Source of the DNA: Cladosporium sp. IMV 00045
Lineage: Eukaryota > Ascomycota > Dothideomycetes > Cladosporiales > Cladosporiaceae
Direction of reading: 5' to 3'
Length of the DNA: 64,000 nucleotides
Assembly (NCBI GenBank): GCA_001931905.2
Contig: MSJI02000706.1
Span: forward strand, 1 to 64,000
In this document: piece by piece, positions 31,901 to 44,002 of the stretch
Layout: each line of letters opens with the position of its first letter
Position numbering within the stretch: position 1 is the first letter of the stretch
Made by a program: the position numbers and the translations under genes
The notes under the pieces: generated by a model
The model's database searches: none
What the model saw: the letters and a program-made list of their open reading frames with translations, nothing else
What the model was told of the DNA's origin: nothing

Positions 31901-34900
31901 AATCGTCGATGATGCACGATCTCGACATCCAGGGTATCAACGAATTGGACGGCCTTCTGAATAGCCTGCTTTTCGAGGGTGGGGAAGATGCGTTGGCAAA
32001 TCATAACGAGATCTTCCGATCTGAAAGAGTCGGCGTAGACCACAGTGAAACGGTTGACGAACGACGCTGGCAGACCCTTGCGGCCACCTCCCTGATGGTG
32101 GGGATTCTGCGCAGCAAAGAGTCTGAACTCTGGGTGCCTCGAGAACGTTTGGCCAATTTCGGGGATGAAGACTTCTCCTCTGTGGTCGAGGCAGGCGTTC
32201 AGACCTTCCAAAACAGACTGTGATGCCAAGTTCATCTCATCCAGGAGGACCCACTCGCCATTCTTCATGGCACGAAGGAAGGGCGCGTCACGCCAGGCGA
32301 ATGTGCCCGCCTCGGCTCCTTGGACTGGCGTATCGGAGCCGAAGAGGTCCATCAAATCCGTCTGCTCTGACAGGTTGATGCGTGTCAAAGGAACACCTGC
32401 CACAGCTGAGATAGCAGTGACGAGAGCTGTCTTACCGACACCAGGGCTGCCCTCCAGCATGACTGGCTTTGCCAGTTGCATGGCGCGAACAACACGCATT
32501 GCGTTGGCGCGTGTGGTCGGTGCATCGAAGTTGAAGCTATGCGTTACTTGAGCCGACGACTTGCGGTTAATTGCAAAAGGTCCAAATGTGGCCTGCTTGT
32601 CACCCGCAGAAACAGTAATGTCCGCATCATAAACGGCGGCCGAATCGGCGCCCAATAGCTTGGTAAGTTCCGCAAGACAAGCTCGGCGTTCTGCTTCAAG
32701 GTCTTTACCTGTCATCGTCATCAGACCAGCTGGGTTTGCGCCGAGAGTGTCGATGTAAACCATGGCGGCACCATGCACCACGCCCGCGACGGCATCTATG
32801 TTGGAGAAGGCATTGACGAATTCGGACCAAGCAAGAACATCTCTGATAGAGACAGCTGAGCTCGCAGAAGTGTTGTACTGCTCCTTGAACCAGTGAGCAA
32901 ATGCAACCATTGAGCTGGAGTGCGCCTGGACGGATGGAGCAAGCTTGCCACGAACGATCTGAGCAACATCCTCGAGATCTGAGAGTGCAGGCACCCAGAT
33001 TTCCGTGAAACGGTTACGAAGAGCGGGCGAAAGTTCGCGTTTGCCGTAGTCGCCACCAGGATTCATCGTGGCGAAGAATTTGAAGCCTGGCTCAGCCGTG
33101 ACAAAGGAGTCAAGACTGCCCTTTTCGGCCAAAAGGATGGAGCGAGAGGGCTCCAGAACGCTGTTGATGCGCTCGAGAACTGAATCGTCGGCAAGAGAAA
33201 TTTCGTCCAAGAGGAAGAAAGCGCCCTTCTTCATGGCTTCCACGAGACTGCCATCTGCCCACTCAAACAGAGCCTTGAAGCGAGCACTGCTTGCGAGGAT
33301 TTCTCCGTGAGTCTCAGTCGCTTCATATTGCTGTCTCTCTTCGGGCGATAGGGAATGCACAGTGCGTTCGTAGATCTCAAGCAAAGCTTCGGTCGATTGA
33401 GCTGCAGCCATATCATGGCCCTGAAGCAGACTCGCTGCCAGGAGATTTTTCCTTAGCTGTGCCTCGAGAGCAGCCCTGTTTCTGACAGGACGCTGTGATC
33501 CGATCAAGTCGCCAGTCTCGGTATTCTGGTGCGCGTTGACAATGTGGAGGTCTTGCTTAAGCGCATCCGCCAACATTTGAAAGACAGTAGTCTTGCCGCA
33601 GCCGGTCTCTCCCACCAACAAGACGGGCTCGTTGTTGGACACTGCTCTTGAGACCAAGGCATACAATCTCCGCATAGCGTTCGTCCAGACAGCGCCTTGA
33701 TGTTTCGCATGTTGCTTATGATGGTGAATCTCAGGGCCTTCCCTTGAATAGAGAGCGGCCTCATCTATTGTCACCTTGGGGCCCCTGGTGCTCATGACCT
33801 TTTCGATAACGGCCTTGACAGCATCTCGCTCTTCCGGCTTCCGCACACGTTCGGCCAGAAGCATGAACCCGTTGGCTGCAAGTTGTTCGATGGTGTCATT
33901 CGTTCTCAGAGCCCATCGGAAAAGATCTCGCAGTGTGGCGAAACTCTTTTGTTCGAACAAGCGGTTTTCTTGTCTGAGAACAGACAGCTCGCGATAGACC
34001 GATACGATGCGCTTGGCTCTAGACTCCGGTAATTGTGTTCTCTTGTGCAAAATTTCTTGCAGCTCGTCGATGGGAATGTCGTCGAAGTGGAGCTCAAGGA
34101 AGCGGTTACGGAATGCTCGCGACAGCGTCTTGCGACCTCCATACAGTCCTGCAGGATTCTGAGTGGCAAACAACATGAAGTCGGAGTGCGGGCGAACGAT
34201 CTCCTGTGTCTCCGGAATAAGAAGCTCTTTATTGTCGTCGAGGAGTCTGTTCAGAGCCTCGAGCACATCGGTCGGAGCCAAGTTCAATTCGTCGAGTACG
34301 ATCCAATGGCCCTCACGCAAGGCCTTGACCAAGACACCCTCCTGAAACTGCAGCTTACCGTCGGCACCTGAAACGTACGTGCCAAGATATTCTTGAAGGT
34401 CGGTGTGCTCGTGGTTGTTGATGCGCACGAACTTGTGTCCTGTGCGTCCTGCTAGATATTCGATCATACTGGTCTTTCCGCTTGAAGTAGGTCCCTGGAT
34501 AAGGACCGGGAATTGACGTGTGCTGGACGCACGGACAAGATTCTCCAGGTTGTTGCGAATGAAAGGTGTGATGATGTAGTGAGGTTGCTCCTGAAGAGCC
34601 TCTCTTCCTTGGCGGACCCAGTGCTTGCTGCCCGGATAGCCCTGTACGTATCCATGGCCGTCGTCCGGTTTCCTGAGAGCCTTCTGGAGTTCGCTGCGTG
34701 TGTTCTTGAGCTTCGCGAACAGATGCTGTTCGAGCAGAGGTTGAACCAACTTCGAGGACTCGGCATCCAAGAAAGTCATGAAACTCATCTGCATTCCTTC
34801 ATAGAGTGCGCGGCGCAGATTACACATCGGTGCAATGCATCTAGCATAGCTCAGAGTCCGAGTGAGCGTACGCAAACTGAAATGCGGCTGCTGGCCTGCG

Positions 34901-37647
34901 CCATCGACGAGCTTATTGTCGAGAGCCAGTTCAATGATGCGCTGGTATAATTTGCTAACGTCCAATGCGATCGCTGGGTCCGCTGCGGCTTCCGTGCGCA
35001 AGTAGGCACGTACGATACTTTGCAAACTCTTAATGTCCTTGTCAGGAGAATCGACATAGAGCTCAGTGAAACGTGAACGAATGCCAGGAGGCAAGTCTTT
35101 CTTTCCAACATCAGTAGCAGGGTTCATAGCAGCGAACACTCGAAACTCGGGGCTGGCATCAATGCGCTCTATGTTACCAGCTTCGGTAAGCAAGATAGAA
35201 GGGGCTGTCGGGTCGAGCAAATCTGCCAGAGCCTCAAGGGTATCCGGAGATGCAAGGTTGATTTCGTCAAGCAGGATCCAGTCTCCGTTCCTGGCGGCCT
35301 TGACAATGTTGCCCTCGATGAAGCTAAAGGCGAACCCGTCGTTTCCAGCAGCTAATCGGTGCTCCATGTCACCAACCTTTTCAGCAAAGGCGTCCCACTT
35401 AGCGAAGTCAGGCTTCTTTTTCGATTCGGTCTTGCGTTTCTTGTTTGGGGCTTCTCCAGAACGCGCCTCTGCGGACGGTCGCTGCTGATCAACCATTTTC
35501 AGGGCCTGATGCCAAAGCTTACAGACTGCCTTCCAATTGCTCTTCACCATCTGTTTTCCAAGTAGGTCGAGGAACTGTTGGTTGCGACTTTGACTAAAGC
35601 TTGCGCCAAACAATTCATCGAATTCGTCCTTGAGAGGGACCATGAGCGATCGAGCGTTCACGGGCTTGAAACCACCAAGCAAGTCACCAGCCTCGCTCTG
35701 TTGGGACAAGTTGAAGGGCACAAGCTTCTTGTCAAGATGTGTTGCGAGATGTTGAACTGCCGTCGTTTTACCCACACCAGTCTCACCAACCAGTAGAAGA
35801 GGCTCTTTGTTCAACACTGCGGCGGCAACACGTTCAAGCATTCGGCTGGTGTGCGAATTCGTCGAGAATGTGCTCTGAGCTTGACTCGCCTTTCTGGAAG
35901 ATGACGAACGAGGCAGCGAGTATCGACCGACAGTAATGCGAGTCTTTTCAGACTCGTACTTTGTGTCTCGCTGTGTGAGAAGGAAGTCTCGGCGTTCTGG
36001 ATCGATGTGTAGTTCTTCGGCAACAACGTTGGCTATAGCCGTTTTAGCATCGCCATCAGGCAACGCGCCAACGAAGCAGTCAACGGCCTCCAGGAAGATG
36101 TCATCCAGATCACTTCCAGAAAATGAGGTACGACCTTGCAGCAAGTGCGTTACTCGATTGCACCATTTGAGAAGATCGCGAGGGCTGATGGGACGGAGCA
36201 CACCAGTCTTGCTTTGCCCAACCAGAACCGCGCCTTGTCGTATGCTTTGTAAGCGATCGAACACGGTTATGAATTGAGGGAGAAAAGGCTTGATAGAGGG
36301 ATACAAATGCAATGCAATGTCCCTTTGCTCCGCCGTAGACGGCATCGAGACCTGCACTTCGTGCCAGTGTCTTCGACCAAGCATGTGTGTGAGGGGTTTC
36401 GTTTGTTCTCCTCGGTGGTTGAGAGTGCTTCTTGCAGTAGCAATGATACGGAAGCCCTGCTTGGCATGAATGACTTGCTTGCGGCTGGGGATGGTCAATT
36501 CTCCACGCTCAATCAGAGGCAGAAGTGCACCAATGATTTCTTGAGGTGCGCGGTCGAGATCCTCAATGCATACCCATCGGCCTTCCTGAACCGCGGTAGT
36601 AAGCACACCGGCTTTCCATACAAATGATCCCGGTGAATCTCCAGTAGCATAGACGCCAACGAGAAGTTTCGCATCGCTCTGCTCATTAAGGTGCAAAGTA
36701 ACCATCTTGTCGAGTTTTCCAAGGCGTGCTGCTAGATCGCGGATCACGAGTGTCTTTCCTGAACCTGCAAGTCCAGTCAAGAGCAAAGGGCGTGTAGATT
36801 TGAGGGCGTTTGCGGTGTTGTGAACATTATGTAAGACTGTTGGCGTTTCAACCAATTGGCTCAGATTCTGTGTCTCTGAGGATGCACCAAAGTTGGGAAG
36901 CAGGACGCCGCCTATGAGTGAGCATGAGGGATGGAAACAAGTTGCTGGGATGAGGCGAGAGGCAGTCTCTTCCTGCTGCTGCGACAGGTTTTGCACATCC
37001 TGGAAGAGCTGGAGCACTCTCTCGTGGCGCTCTTCTTCCCAGAGAGTCAAGAAACGAAAATCGATCGATTTGCCATCCCAGATGCCGTCGATGGAGTTTT
37101 CAGGAGTGTCATTCCCTAGATAACGGCTGACCATTTCCTCGAACCACTGATCGGCGCCATTGAGGATGATCTGGAGAATTCGTATCGCGAGGTAGACAAC
37201 GGGTCGCTCCGACCTTTGCAGCAAGCTTGAAACGATGGAAGGGTCCACAAGATAGCTGAAGGCGCGGTGATCGTGTCGCAGAAGGCGGAAAAGGCCTAGC
37301 AAATATGATACATCATCCGATGCATCATCGCTTCGATCGAAAGTATATTGCTCGCTCTCCAGAAGTTTTTGCGCATACGGTGTAAGATGAGGCGCAAAAG
37401 GCACCACGCGCCCAAGAGTGGCGATAGCAGAAGAAAGGCTTCCATGCCGTCTGAGATCCGCAGCAACGTGTGCAAAGAGGTCCGGAGCGTATGCTAGAAG
37501 TGTGTAGGTGTACCGAGGATCAAGTGTTGTCTTCGTGAATATCGACAAATAGTCCTCGTTGCGATTCTCGACCCGGATGGCTTCAACGAGCTCGTCCGGA
37601 AGCTCGTGCAATCGCTGCAAAAGAAGCGAGTCCCATGAGCAATCCAT
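22954..37647 (-). CDS. MDN1: Midasin, dynein-like AAA+ ribosome-assembly ATPase (Mdn1/Rea1)
   Basis: Two exons, 30499-37647 and 22954-30441, joined over a 57-nt phase-0 intron (branch GCTAAC), give about 4878 residues against 4910 in yeast. After MDCSWDSLLLQRL and an N-terminal domain come six AAA modules with Walker A motifs GLAGSGKT (~residue 292), GETGVGKT (~620), GPTSSGKT (~1050), GETGCGKT (~1345), GSPGVGKT (~1730) and GPSGSGKT (~2045). A long helical linker (~2300-4000) leads to a Glu/Asp-rich region (~4010-4560) and the C-terminal MIDAS domain with metal-site motif DDSKSM near residue 4650, followed by FGEDVKVAHDF. Midasin pulls assembly factors Ytm1 and Rsa4 off pre-60S particles in nucleolus and nucleoplasm through the MIDAS-UBL contact. 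All modules are present and open. Confidence 0.97.
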
Positions 37648-37964
37648 ATTAGGGACTCCAGGTAAGAGCGATCGTAGACGGCCTGCTCAGGAACGATAAA
37701 AGCAAATATTAGGGAGTCCTTATGGTTTGGCGTATGCCAGATACCCAAGTATCGATTTGCAGAACATTTTCTTGAGATGAAATGTCCGAGGCCATCAATT
37801 CGAGATCTGGCGCTAAGCCGAAGGAGAAGCCGCTAAACCGCAAAGAGAAGCAACCACCGACTTTCTCCCATGCTGCTGCAAGAGTGCGTGTGAGAGTGCA
37901 CGAGAGCAGCGAAACATCGATTGGACCACTTCATCTCGCCATCCACCTCTTCCACCACTCGACC
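37648..37964. promoter_or_regulatory. Bidirectional promoter region, MDN1 and MRPL12
   Basis: Only 317 bases lie between the divergent start codons of midasin and bL12m, so their promoters must overlap or abut. No known motif was identified with confidence. Confidence 0.5.
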
Positions 37965-38587
37965 ATGTCTTTCGCCTGCCAGTCCGCCGCGCGGCAATGC
38001 GTCCGCTCTCTGCGCTCCTCGCCCGCCACCACATCACGATGCATTGCCGCACAAAGCTACAGGAGTAGGGATATTGCGTCGCGGAGATGGCAGTCCACCG
38101 ATGCCGCTGCAGAGGCTCCCACCAACCCTAAGATCGCCGGCATTGTCGACCAGATCAGCACATTGACCCTTCTCGAGACCGCCGACCTTGTGTCAACGTT
38201 GAAGGTAGGAAGCGCAAGCATGGAAGAAGGAGCACGTGGACTTGAGGACTGACATTGTGATAGACCCGCCTTAACATCCCCGACATGCCCATGGGTGGAT
38301 TCGCTGCCGCCGCTGCGCCTGCGGCAGCACCTGCTGAAGAGGCCGAGGAGGCCGCACCGAAGGTTGAGGAGAAGACACTGTTCAACGTGAAGCTGGAGTC
38401 CATTGACGCCGGCTCCAAGCCCAAGATTATCAAGGAGGTTAAGGCGATGCTCGGCCTGAGCTTGGTGGACTCGAAGAAGTTTGTGGAGAGCGCGCCCAAG
38501 GTCATGAAGGAGGGTGTGCCCAAGGAGGAGGCCGAGAAGATGATTGAGCTCATGAAGGGTCTCGGTGCGGTCGCGAAGATGGAGTAA
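37965..38587 (+). CDS. MRPL12: Mitochondrial large-subunit ribosomal protein bL12m (L7/L12)
   Basis: Two exons, 37965-38204 and 38264-38587 (59-nt intron), give 187 residues. MSFACQSAARQCVRSLRSS and the Arg/Ser-rich stretch through RRWQSTDAAAEAP are a mitochondrial presequence. Then follow the N-terminal dimerisation segment (IAGIVDQISTLTLLETADLV), an Ala-rich hinge (GGFAAAAAPAAAPAEEAEEA) and the conserved C-terminal domain with KTLFNVKLESID, KPKIIKEVKAMLGLSLVDSK and VESAPKVMKEGVPKEEAEKM. This is the stalk protein that recruits translation GTPases to the mitoribosome (yeast Mnp1). The ATG sits in ACCATGTCT. Confidence 0.95.
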
Positions 38588-38999
38588 GCGCTTACCATGT
38601 GGAAATAGATATTGGCGGTGCATGTACAGGCGTTTTCACAATGTCTTGATACCGGAAAAATTGGCGAGTGTATCATTGTAACAATAAAGACTATCTTCAT
38701 CTACCCGGTTCTGGGCTCCCCGCAGTCAGTGTACAGAAATCCGTGTCGAGAGGGAATATTTCGTATTCTGTCAGTCAGTCAAGACTCCTGTTGAAAAGGA
38801 GTATGGCGTACAGATTGTATTCTATGCACATAACATGCGATTATTTCCTTTAATCAATAATGTTTGAATGCCGCATGGTACGCGCCGTGATCAAACTTAC
38901 GCGTGGCTTGAACCGCAACCTTTAATCAAGGACAACCAACCAACAACAACACGACGAGAACATAACCAAGCCATGAGCGCATGACATTCAACAAGCTCC
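38588..38999. other. Intergenic, with a 3-codon upstream reading frame before the CLC gene
   Basis: About 410 bases, 3' region of MRPL12 and leader of the chloride-channel gene. A minimal upstream frame ATGAGCGCATGA at 38973-38984 ends 15 bases before the main ATG at 39000 and, if in the transcript, could lower initiation at the main start. Confidence 0.4.
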
Positions 39000-41732
39000 A
39001 TGTCGAGCTCCACGAACTCACACTCACCAGATGCGCCGGCCATAGCCTCATCTTCGCGCACTCCGCCCCGCGCCTCACCCGCGCAAGGCTACTCAGATGA
39101 CGACGACGAAGACGACAACCTCGACCTCCAATCGCATGAGTTGATGAGCGAGGACCCCCTTCACGATGGACACAGAAGCGTCGACATGACTTTCAAGCGA
39201 ACAAGCACGCCAGCAAAGCCTTCCTTCGCGTCCAAGTTCTTCTCATCCCCCTTCTCAACAGGCCGAGATGCCTCTACTTCACCGGCTGGGCGCAACAGAC
39301 CCGTAGCGAACGTGGGACCTACGACGAATACGATTCTCTCCTATTTGAACACAAGCTCGAATGCCGGTGCGGATCTTCAGGATACGAAAGATGCATCTGG
39401 TCTAGATTGGTATGTTGAAGGGCCCGGGAGACGCGTGGGTTACGACAACCTCACGGCCATCGATTGGATATACGAGTACAGCAAAGAGCGCATGCGCTTG
39501 CAACACTTGTTCACGAACACGCCTGGGTTTCTTGGACAACTGCGAGTGCTGGCGGATGCTAGTCAGATATGGCTCATCCTAATCGCGACTGGAATAGCGG
39601 TTGGTGGTATCGCGGCTGGTATCGATGTTGCCAGCGACTGGCTTGGAGATTTGAAGACAGGTGCTTGTAGTAATGTTGAAAGAGGAGGGAAGTTCTACCT
39701 GAACAAGACGTTCTGCTGCTGGGGAGAAGACAGTATGGCTGAATGCAAGGATTGGAGAAGCTGGAGTGCTTTGATGGGTTTGAGCAACAAGGCCGGTGGA
39801 TATATCATCGAGTATATTGTCTTCATCCTGTTTTCCGTAAGTCAAATCTCACCAATGACCCTCCTTCATGCCCTTCTGACAAACTTCAAAGATCCTCTTC
39901 GCCGCTATGGCGTCGTTCTTGGTGGTCCGATTCTCCCCATACGCCAAACAATCCGGCATTCCAGAGATCAAGACCGTGCTCGGTGGTTTCGTTATTCGTC
40001 GATTTCTAGGCGCGTGGACTCTGACTATCAAATCCATTGGACTCTGCCTGGCAGTGGCATCTGGTATGTGGCTAGGCAAAGAGGGTCCGCTCGTGCATGT
40101 CGCATGCTGCTGCGCAAACATCTCCATGAAGCTGTTCCCTAGTGTCAACGGTAACGAGGCACGCAAGCGTGAAGTGCTGTCTGCGGCCGCCGCGAGCGGC
40201 ATCAGTGTTGCCTTTGGCTCCCCAATCGGAGGTGTACTGTTCAGCCTGGAACAGTTGAGCTATTACTTCCCCGACAAGACGATGTGGGCATCTTTCGTCT
40301 GTGCTATGGTCGCGGCTGTCACTCTACAGGCCTTCGACCCTTTTCGGACCGGCAAGATCGTGCTCTATCAAGTCACCTATCACAGTAATTGGCACGCGTT
40401 CGAATTGCTGCCATTCGCGGCCATCGGCATTCTGGGAGGTCTATATGGCGCACTCTTCATCAAGCTAAATCTCGGCATTGCGTCCATTCGCAACTCCAAC
40501 AGAAACCCCTTCTTCAATCGCCCAGTATTAGAAGTCGCAGCGATTGCCTTCTTGACCGCAGCTATCAGCTACCCCGTCACCTTTCTGCGCGCCCAAAGCT
40601 CCGAGCTCGTGGAAGACCTATTCTCAGAATGCAAGGACATCGCCTCAGACGAGCTGGGCCTCTGCAAATCTGGCGTGGCGAACACCGGCGTCCTGCTCCT
40701 TCTCCTCTTCTCCTCTCTAATAGGCTCCATTCTGGCATCCCTCACATTCGGCCTGCAAATCCCAGCCGGGATCCTCCTACCGAGCATGGCCGTGGGCGCC
40801 CTCTTCGGCCGCTCCATCGGTCTGATCGTCGAGCTCGCGCAGCAAAACCACGCGAAATCCATCTTCTTCGCCTCCTGCGAGCCCGACGTCCCCTGCATCA
40901 CGCCAGGAACCTACGCCGTCATCGGCGCCGCAGCCGCTCTCGCAGGCACGACGCGCATGACCGTCTCCATCGTGGTGATCATGTTCGAGCTCACCGGCGC
41001 GCTCCCCTACGTCCTCCCCATCATGATCGCCGTGATGCTTGCAAAATGGACGGGCGACGCCATACACTCCCGCGGCATCTACGAGTCCTGGATCCAGCTC
41101 AACGGCTACCCCTACCTCGACCAGACATCCCAAGCCCCTTTGCCCGACGTCCCCATCTCCCAGCTCATGACGCGCGCCGACGACCTGATCTCCCTCCCCG
41201 CCACGGGCCACACCATCTCCTCCCTGCGCGCGCTGCTCCAAGAACACCGCTTCCGCGGCTTCCCCATCATCACCTCGCACGCCGACCCCACGTTTCTCGG
41301 CTACATTTCCCGCACGGAGCTCAGCTACGCCCTCTCCCGCGCCCCGCCAAGCAACAGTGCGACTCCCCCGACCGCGAGCGCGACGAATCCACCACCTCCG
41401 CCTTCTTCACCTCCCAGCCCCTCTCCGACCCATCGACCTCTCTCGACCTCCGCCCCTGGATGGACCAGACGCCCATCACGCTCAACGCGAGCGCGAGTCT
41501 GCAGTTGACGAGCGATATGTTCCAGCGGCTTGGGTTGCGGTATATTCTTTTCGTGGCGAGGGGGGAGTTGAAAGGGTTGATGACGAAGAAGGATATGTGG
41601 CTTGTGCTGAATGAGGGGGAGGTTGGACGGGTGGGCCATGAGGGTGGAGCGTTGAGGGAGCATGTTGAGGGTGAGGAGGAGGGGTTGAGGGGGTTGTTGG
41701 AGGAGGGAGAGAGGGGTGGGAGGAGTGGGTAG
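39000..41732 (+). CDS. CLC-family chloride channel/transporter with an apparent frameshift before CBS2
   Basis: Exons 39000-39836 and 39892 onward (55-nt phase-0 intron). A ~190-residue acidic/Ser-rich cytosolic N-terminus precedes the membrane domain. CLC signatures are GKEGPLVHVACC (gating Glu), GSPIGGVLFSLEQLSYYF and IPAGILLPSMAVGALFGR. CBS1 begins near ISQLMTRADDLISLPATGH and ends at GYISRTELSYAL. The second CBS half (DLRPWMDQTPITLNAS, MFQRLGLRYILFVARGEL, GLMTKKDMW) is in the -1 frame relative to this. The switch lies between about 41340 and 41375, where a CCCCC run (41364-41368) needs one more C to join them, giving about 892 residues. As written, the frame runs into low-complexity sequence and stops at 41508. 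The family (yeast Gef1) acts in endosomal/Golgi chloride and pH balance. Confidence 0.88.
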
Positions 41733-42150
41733 AGTGGTAAGTTTACATGGTTAGGAGTTCTCTGTAGAGTCGGTTTATTCATGACTTGCTTTCTTGATAT
41801 TATAGACTTTTCGTAACTCAGAATACCCTCCATTGTCTTTTCTGACGCCTTTTCTTGAAATAGTTAAGTGAATGCTTGCAGGTGTGACTTTTGTCCCGGC
41901 CGAATGTCCCTACTCGTAACATTCTTGAGGACTGCTAACCTTTTGTTCCCGTGGCTTCGCTTTTCGAACGAATCCTCATTCGGTACCATATCCATGCCAT
42001 AAAAATAATATCAACGATCCCAACCCATGCAAACGCCTCGCTAAGAAAACCCATCAAACTATAACCACAGCTCTTCCTGAGCTGTTTGTCAACCCCACCT
42101 TGACCCCTAGAAATCGACTTTACGTTTGTGCCAGCCACCCAGCGGCCTGA
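41733..42150. other. Intergenic between convergent genes
   Basis: About 420 bases containing the 3' regions of the CLC and TFIIE-alpha genes. A 67-codon minus-strand frame at 41935-42138 has a hydrophobic stretch but no other support. Confidence 0.35.
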
Positions 42151-43521
42151 TTACACGTTCTCAAACTCCAAGTCGTCGTCTTCATCCTCATCACTAGCCG
42201 CAGGAGTGCCCTCCGCGACAGCCGGAGCCGAAGCGCCGTTGACGCCTGAAGAAGTCGGGCCAGAACCGTCCAGTCGCGGCCTTTTTGCGTCGCGCTCGTC
42301 GTCGGTGGCATTGGAGCTCTCGACTGCAGGGGTAGAAACTGCGGTGCTGTTTGCTCCATTGACGGCAGGTGTGTTTGCGCCGGTGACGTCGACGTCTTCG
42401 AACTCATCGTCGTCGTCCTCGTCATCGTCTTCTTCGTCCTCTTCCTTGTTCTCGGCGGCTTCTTTTTCCTTAGCGGCAGCCAGCTCGGCCCAGTAGGCGG
42501 CCATGACGTCCTCGTCGTCTTTGTCGCCTTTCTTGTCCTCGGATTCCTCGGACTTGACCGCCGTAACGCCGCCCAGGTGGGCGTCGCGTTCCTGCCGACG
42601 CTTCTCTTCCTTCGCACCCACGGTGGTGATGTCGCCCGAGACGGTGGATTTGACGATCCATTCGGGGAGTGCGTTCTGTCTTGCCTCTTTGTCGCGACGC
42701 GCTTTCGCTTCTGCTTCTTCGGTTTCGCGCTTGACCGTCTCGTCGTCTTGGACTTGCACGGAAATCTTCTCCGGTTTGATCGCAAGACCCTTAGTGCTTT
42801 GGAGGTTGCGGTTGGGTGTGTCCACAATTTCCGTGCGGGCGGCAGGGTTGGATTCTGAGCGCTCGATCGGCTTTTGTTTGGAGAGGGCGGTGTCGAAGTC
42901 GTTCTCAGGGACGTTCGTAGCGTCAATCTGCATCATTAGGCCACGAATTTTGTCGACTTGATTGTTAAAGCGTTTGACGCTCTCGTTTTCGTTGGCGCGG
43001 TCTTCTTCGTCAACGGGATCCAGAGTGGAACCGCAGCGTTTGCAGATGAAGCTGCCAGTAGCGTAGTCAAGGCTGTCCATGGCTTCGAGCTCGGTATATT
43101 GCGACTTGCATGTACCGCAGACCAGGTCCTTCTTTTCTGTGGTTGAAGCGCCGAGGCTGTCGACGTGCTTGCTGAGGCGAAGCAGCCGGTACTTGACACT
43201 ATCGATAGCAGTGTGAAAGTTGAGATAGTACCAGTCTCTGTGCGTTACACGCTCTTTGCCCGGCTGGTTGCCTGATCCTGACATAAAGCCACCACTGCCG
43301 TCTGTCCGCCGCTCGGTACGCTGTTGCACACTCACCAATCCGTCTTCCTTTAAGCGACCGCAGACTTTGCGGACGAACTTCATTTGCATGCCCATGACTG
43401 CGGCAAGATCCACGTCGGAGAGGGTGCTGTGGACGATCAAGGCTTCGATGAGGAGAACGTGCTCGGTCGGGTAGAAGGTGCGGGCGATGGTGCGCAGGAG
43501 GAGAGTGGCGAGCTCGGCCAT
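42151..43521 (-). CDS. TFA1: Transcription factor TFIIE alpha subunit
   Basis: A single-exon minus-strand gene of 456 residues starting MAELATLLLRTIARTFYP; the open frame extends upstream but this ATG matches the family start. Residues ~1-95 form the TFE/IIE-alpha winged-helix domain (VLLIEALIVHSTLSDVDLAA, FVRKVCGRLKEDGLV). A zinc ribbon follows with CGTC near residue 132 and CKRC near 160. Then come charged helices and a C-terminal half rich in Glu/Asp/Ala/Thr, ending in an acidic EDEDDDLEFENV tail typical of the subunit. With TFIIE-beta it recruits and regulates TFIIH at RNA polymerase II promoters. It is divergent from PUS1. Confidence 0.95.
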   Translation of the reverse strand: MAELATLLLRTIARTFYPTEHVLLIEALIVHSTLSDVDLAAVMGMQMKFVRKVCGRLKEDGLVSVQQRTERRTDGSGGFMSGSGNQPGKERVTHRDWYYLNFHTAIDSVKYRLLRLSKHVDSLGASTTEKKDLVCGTCKSQYTELEAMDSLDYATGSFICKRCGSTLDPVDEEDRANENESVKRFNNQVDKIRGLMMQIDATNVPENDFDTALSKQKPIERSESNPAARTEIVDTPNRNLQSTKGLAIKPEKISVQVQDDETVKRETEEAEAKARRDKEARQNALPEWIVKSTVSGDITTVGAKEEKRRQERDAHLGGVTAVKSEESEDKKGDKDDEDVMAAYWAELAAAKEKEAAENKEEDEEDDDEDDDDEFEDVDVTGANTPAVNGANSTAVSTPAVESSNATDDERDAKRPRLDGSGPTSSGVNGASAPAVAEGTPAASDEDEDDDLEFENV

Positions 43522-44002
43522 GGCGGTCGTAGTGATGTGTGTAGGCGCTAGTATAGAGCGGTATATGTGTTTTGCGGAAATAGAGTTGCGATAGATGCGA
43601 CAGATGTTTGCCGGCAGGCAAGGTCGATTGATGAGAGTCACTGGTGGGAAGTGAGCGTGAGGGTATGAATACGAGGACGAGAAGTGAGTTGAGTAGTCGA
43701 TGCGACAGCCGGACGCAGTCAAGTGCTGCTGAGGTTTGGGAAAGAGAGAGCGAGTGTGAGGTGAGAGACTCTGGATATGAATGGGCGCGGGGGACTTGGA
43801 TGCAACAAAGAACGGTTAAGCTTTAAGCTTCTCGTCCCGCTCCCGCCTCCGCAAAGTCTGTTTTGCACTAGCTGCCTGCACCTCGAAGAGAGATCCACTG
43901 AGGAGCTCTGGCGGAAATTCCTGCGATGAAAGCTGCAGGCTATAGATTACTTCACACCCTCCCACCAATGCGCACATACACCACACGAGTGTATTCGCAG
44001 TC
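43522..44002. promoter_or_regulatory. Divergent promoter region between TFA1 and PUS1
   Basis: About 480 bases between two divergent start codons. A palindromic AAGCTTTAAGCTT is at about 43818-43830. No assigned binding site. Confidence 0.35.

Noticed and set aside
41321..41833. 170-codon minus-strand frame opposite the end of the CLC gene
   Set aside because: Opposite strand of conserved CBS2 coding sequence; Pro/Ser-rich with no motif.
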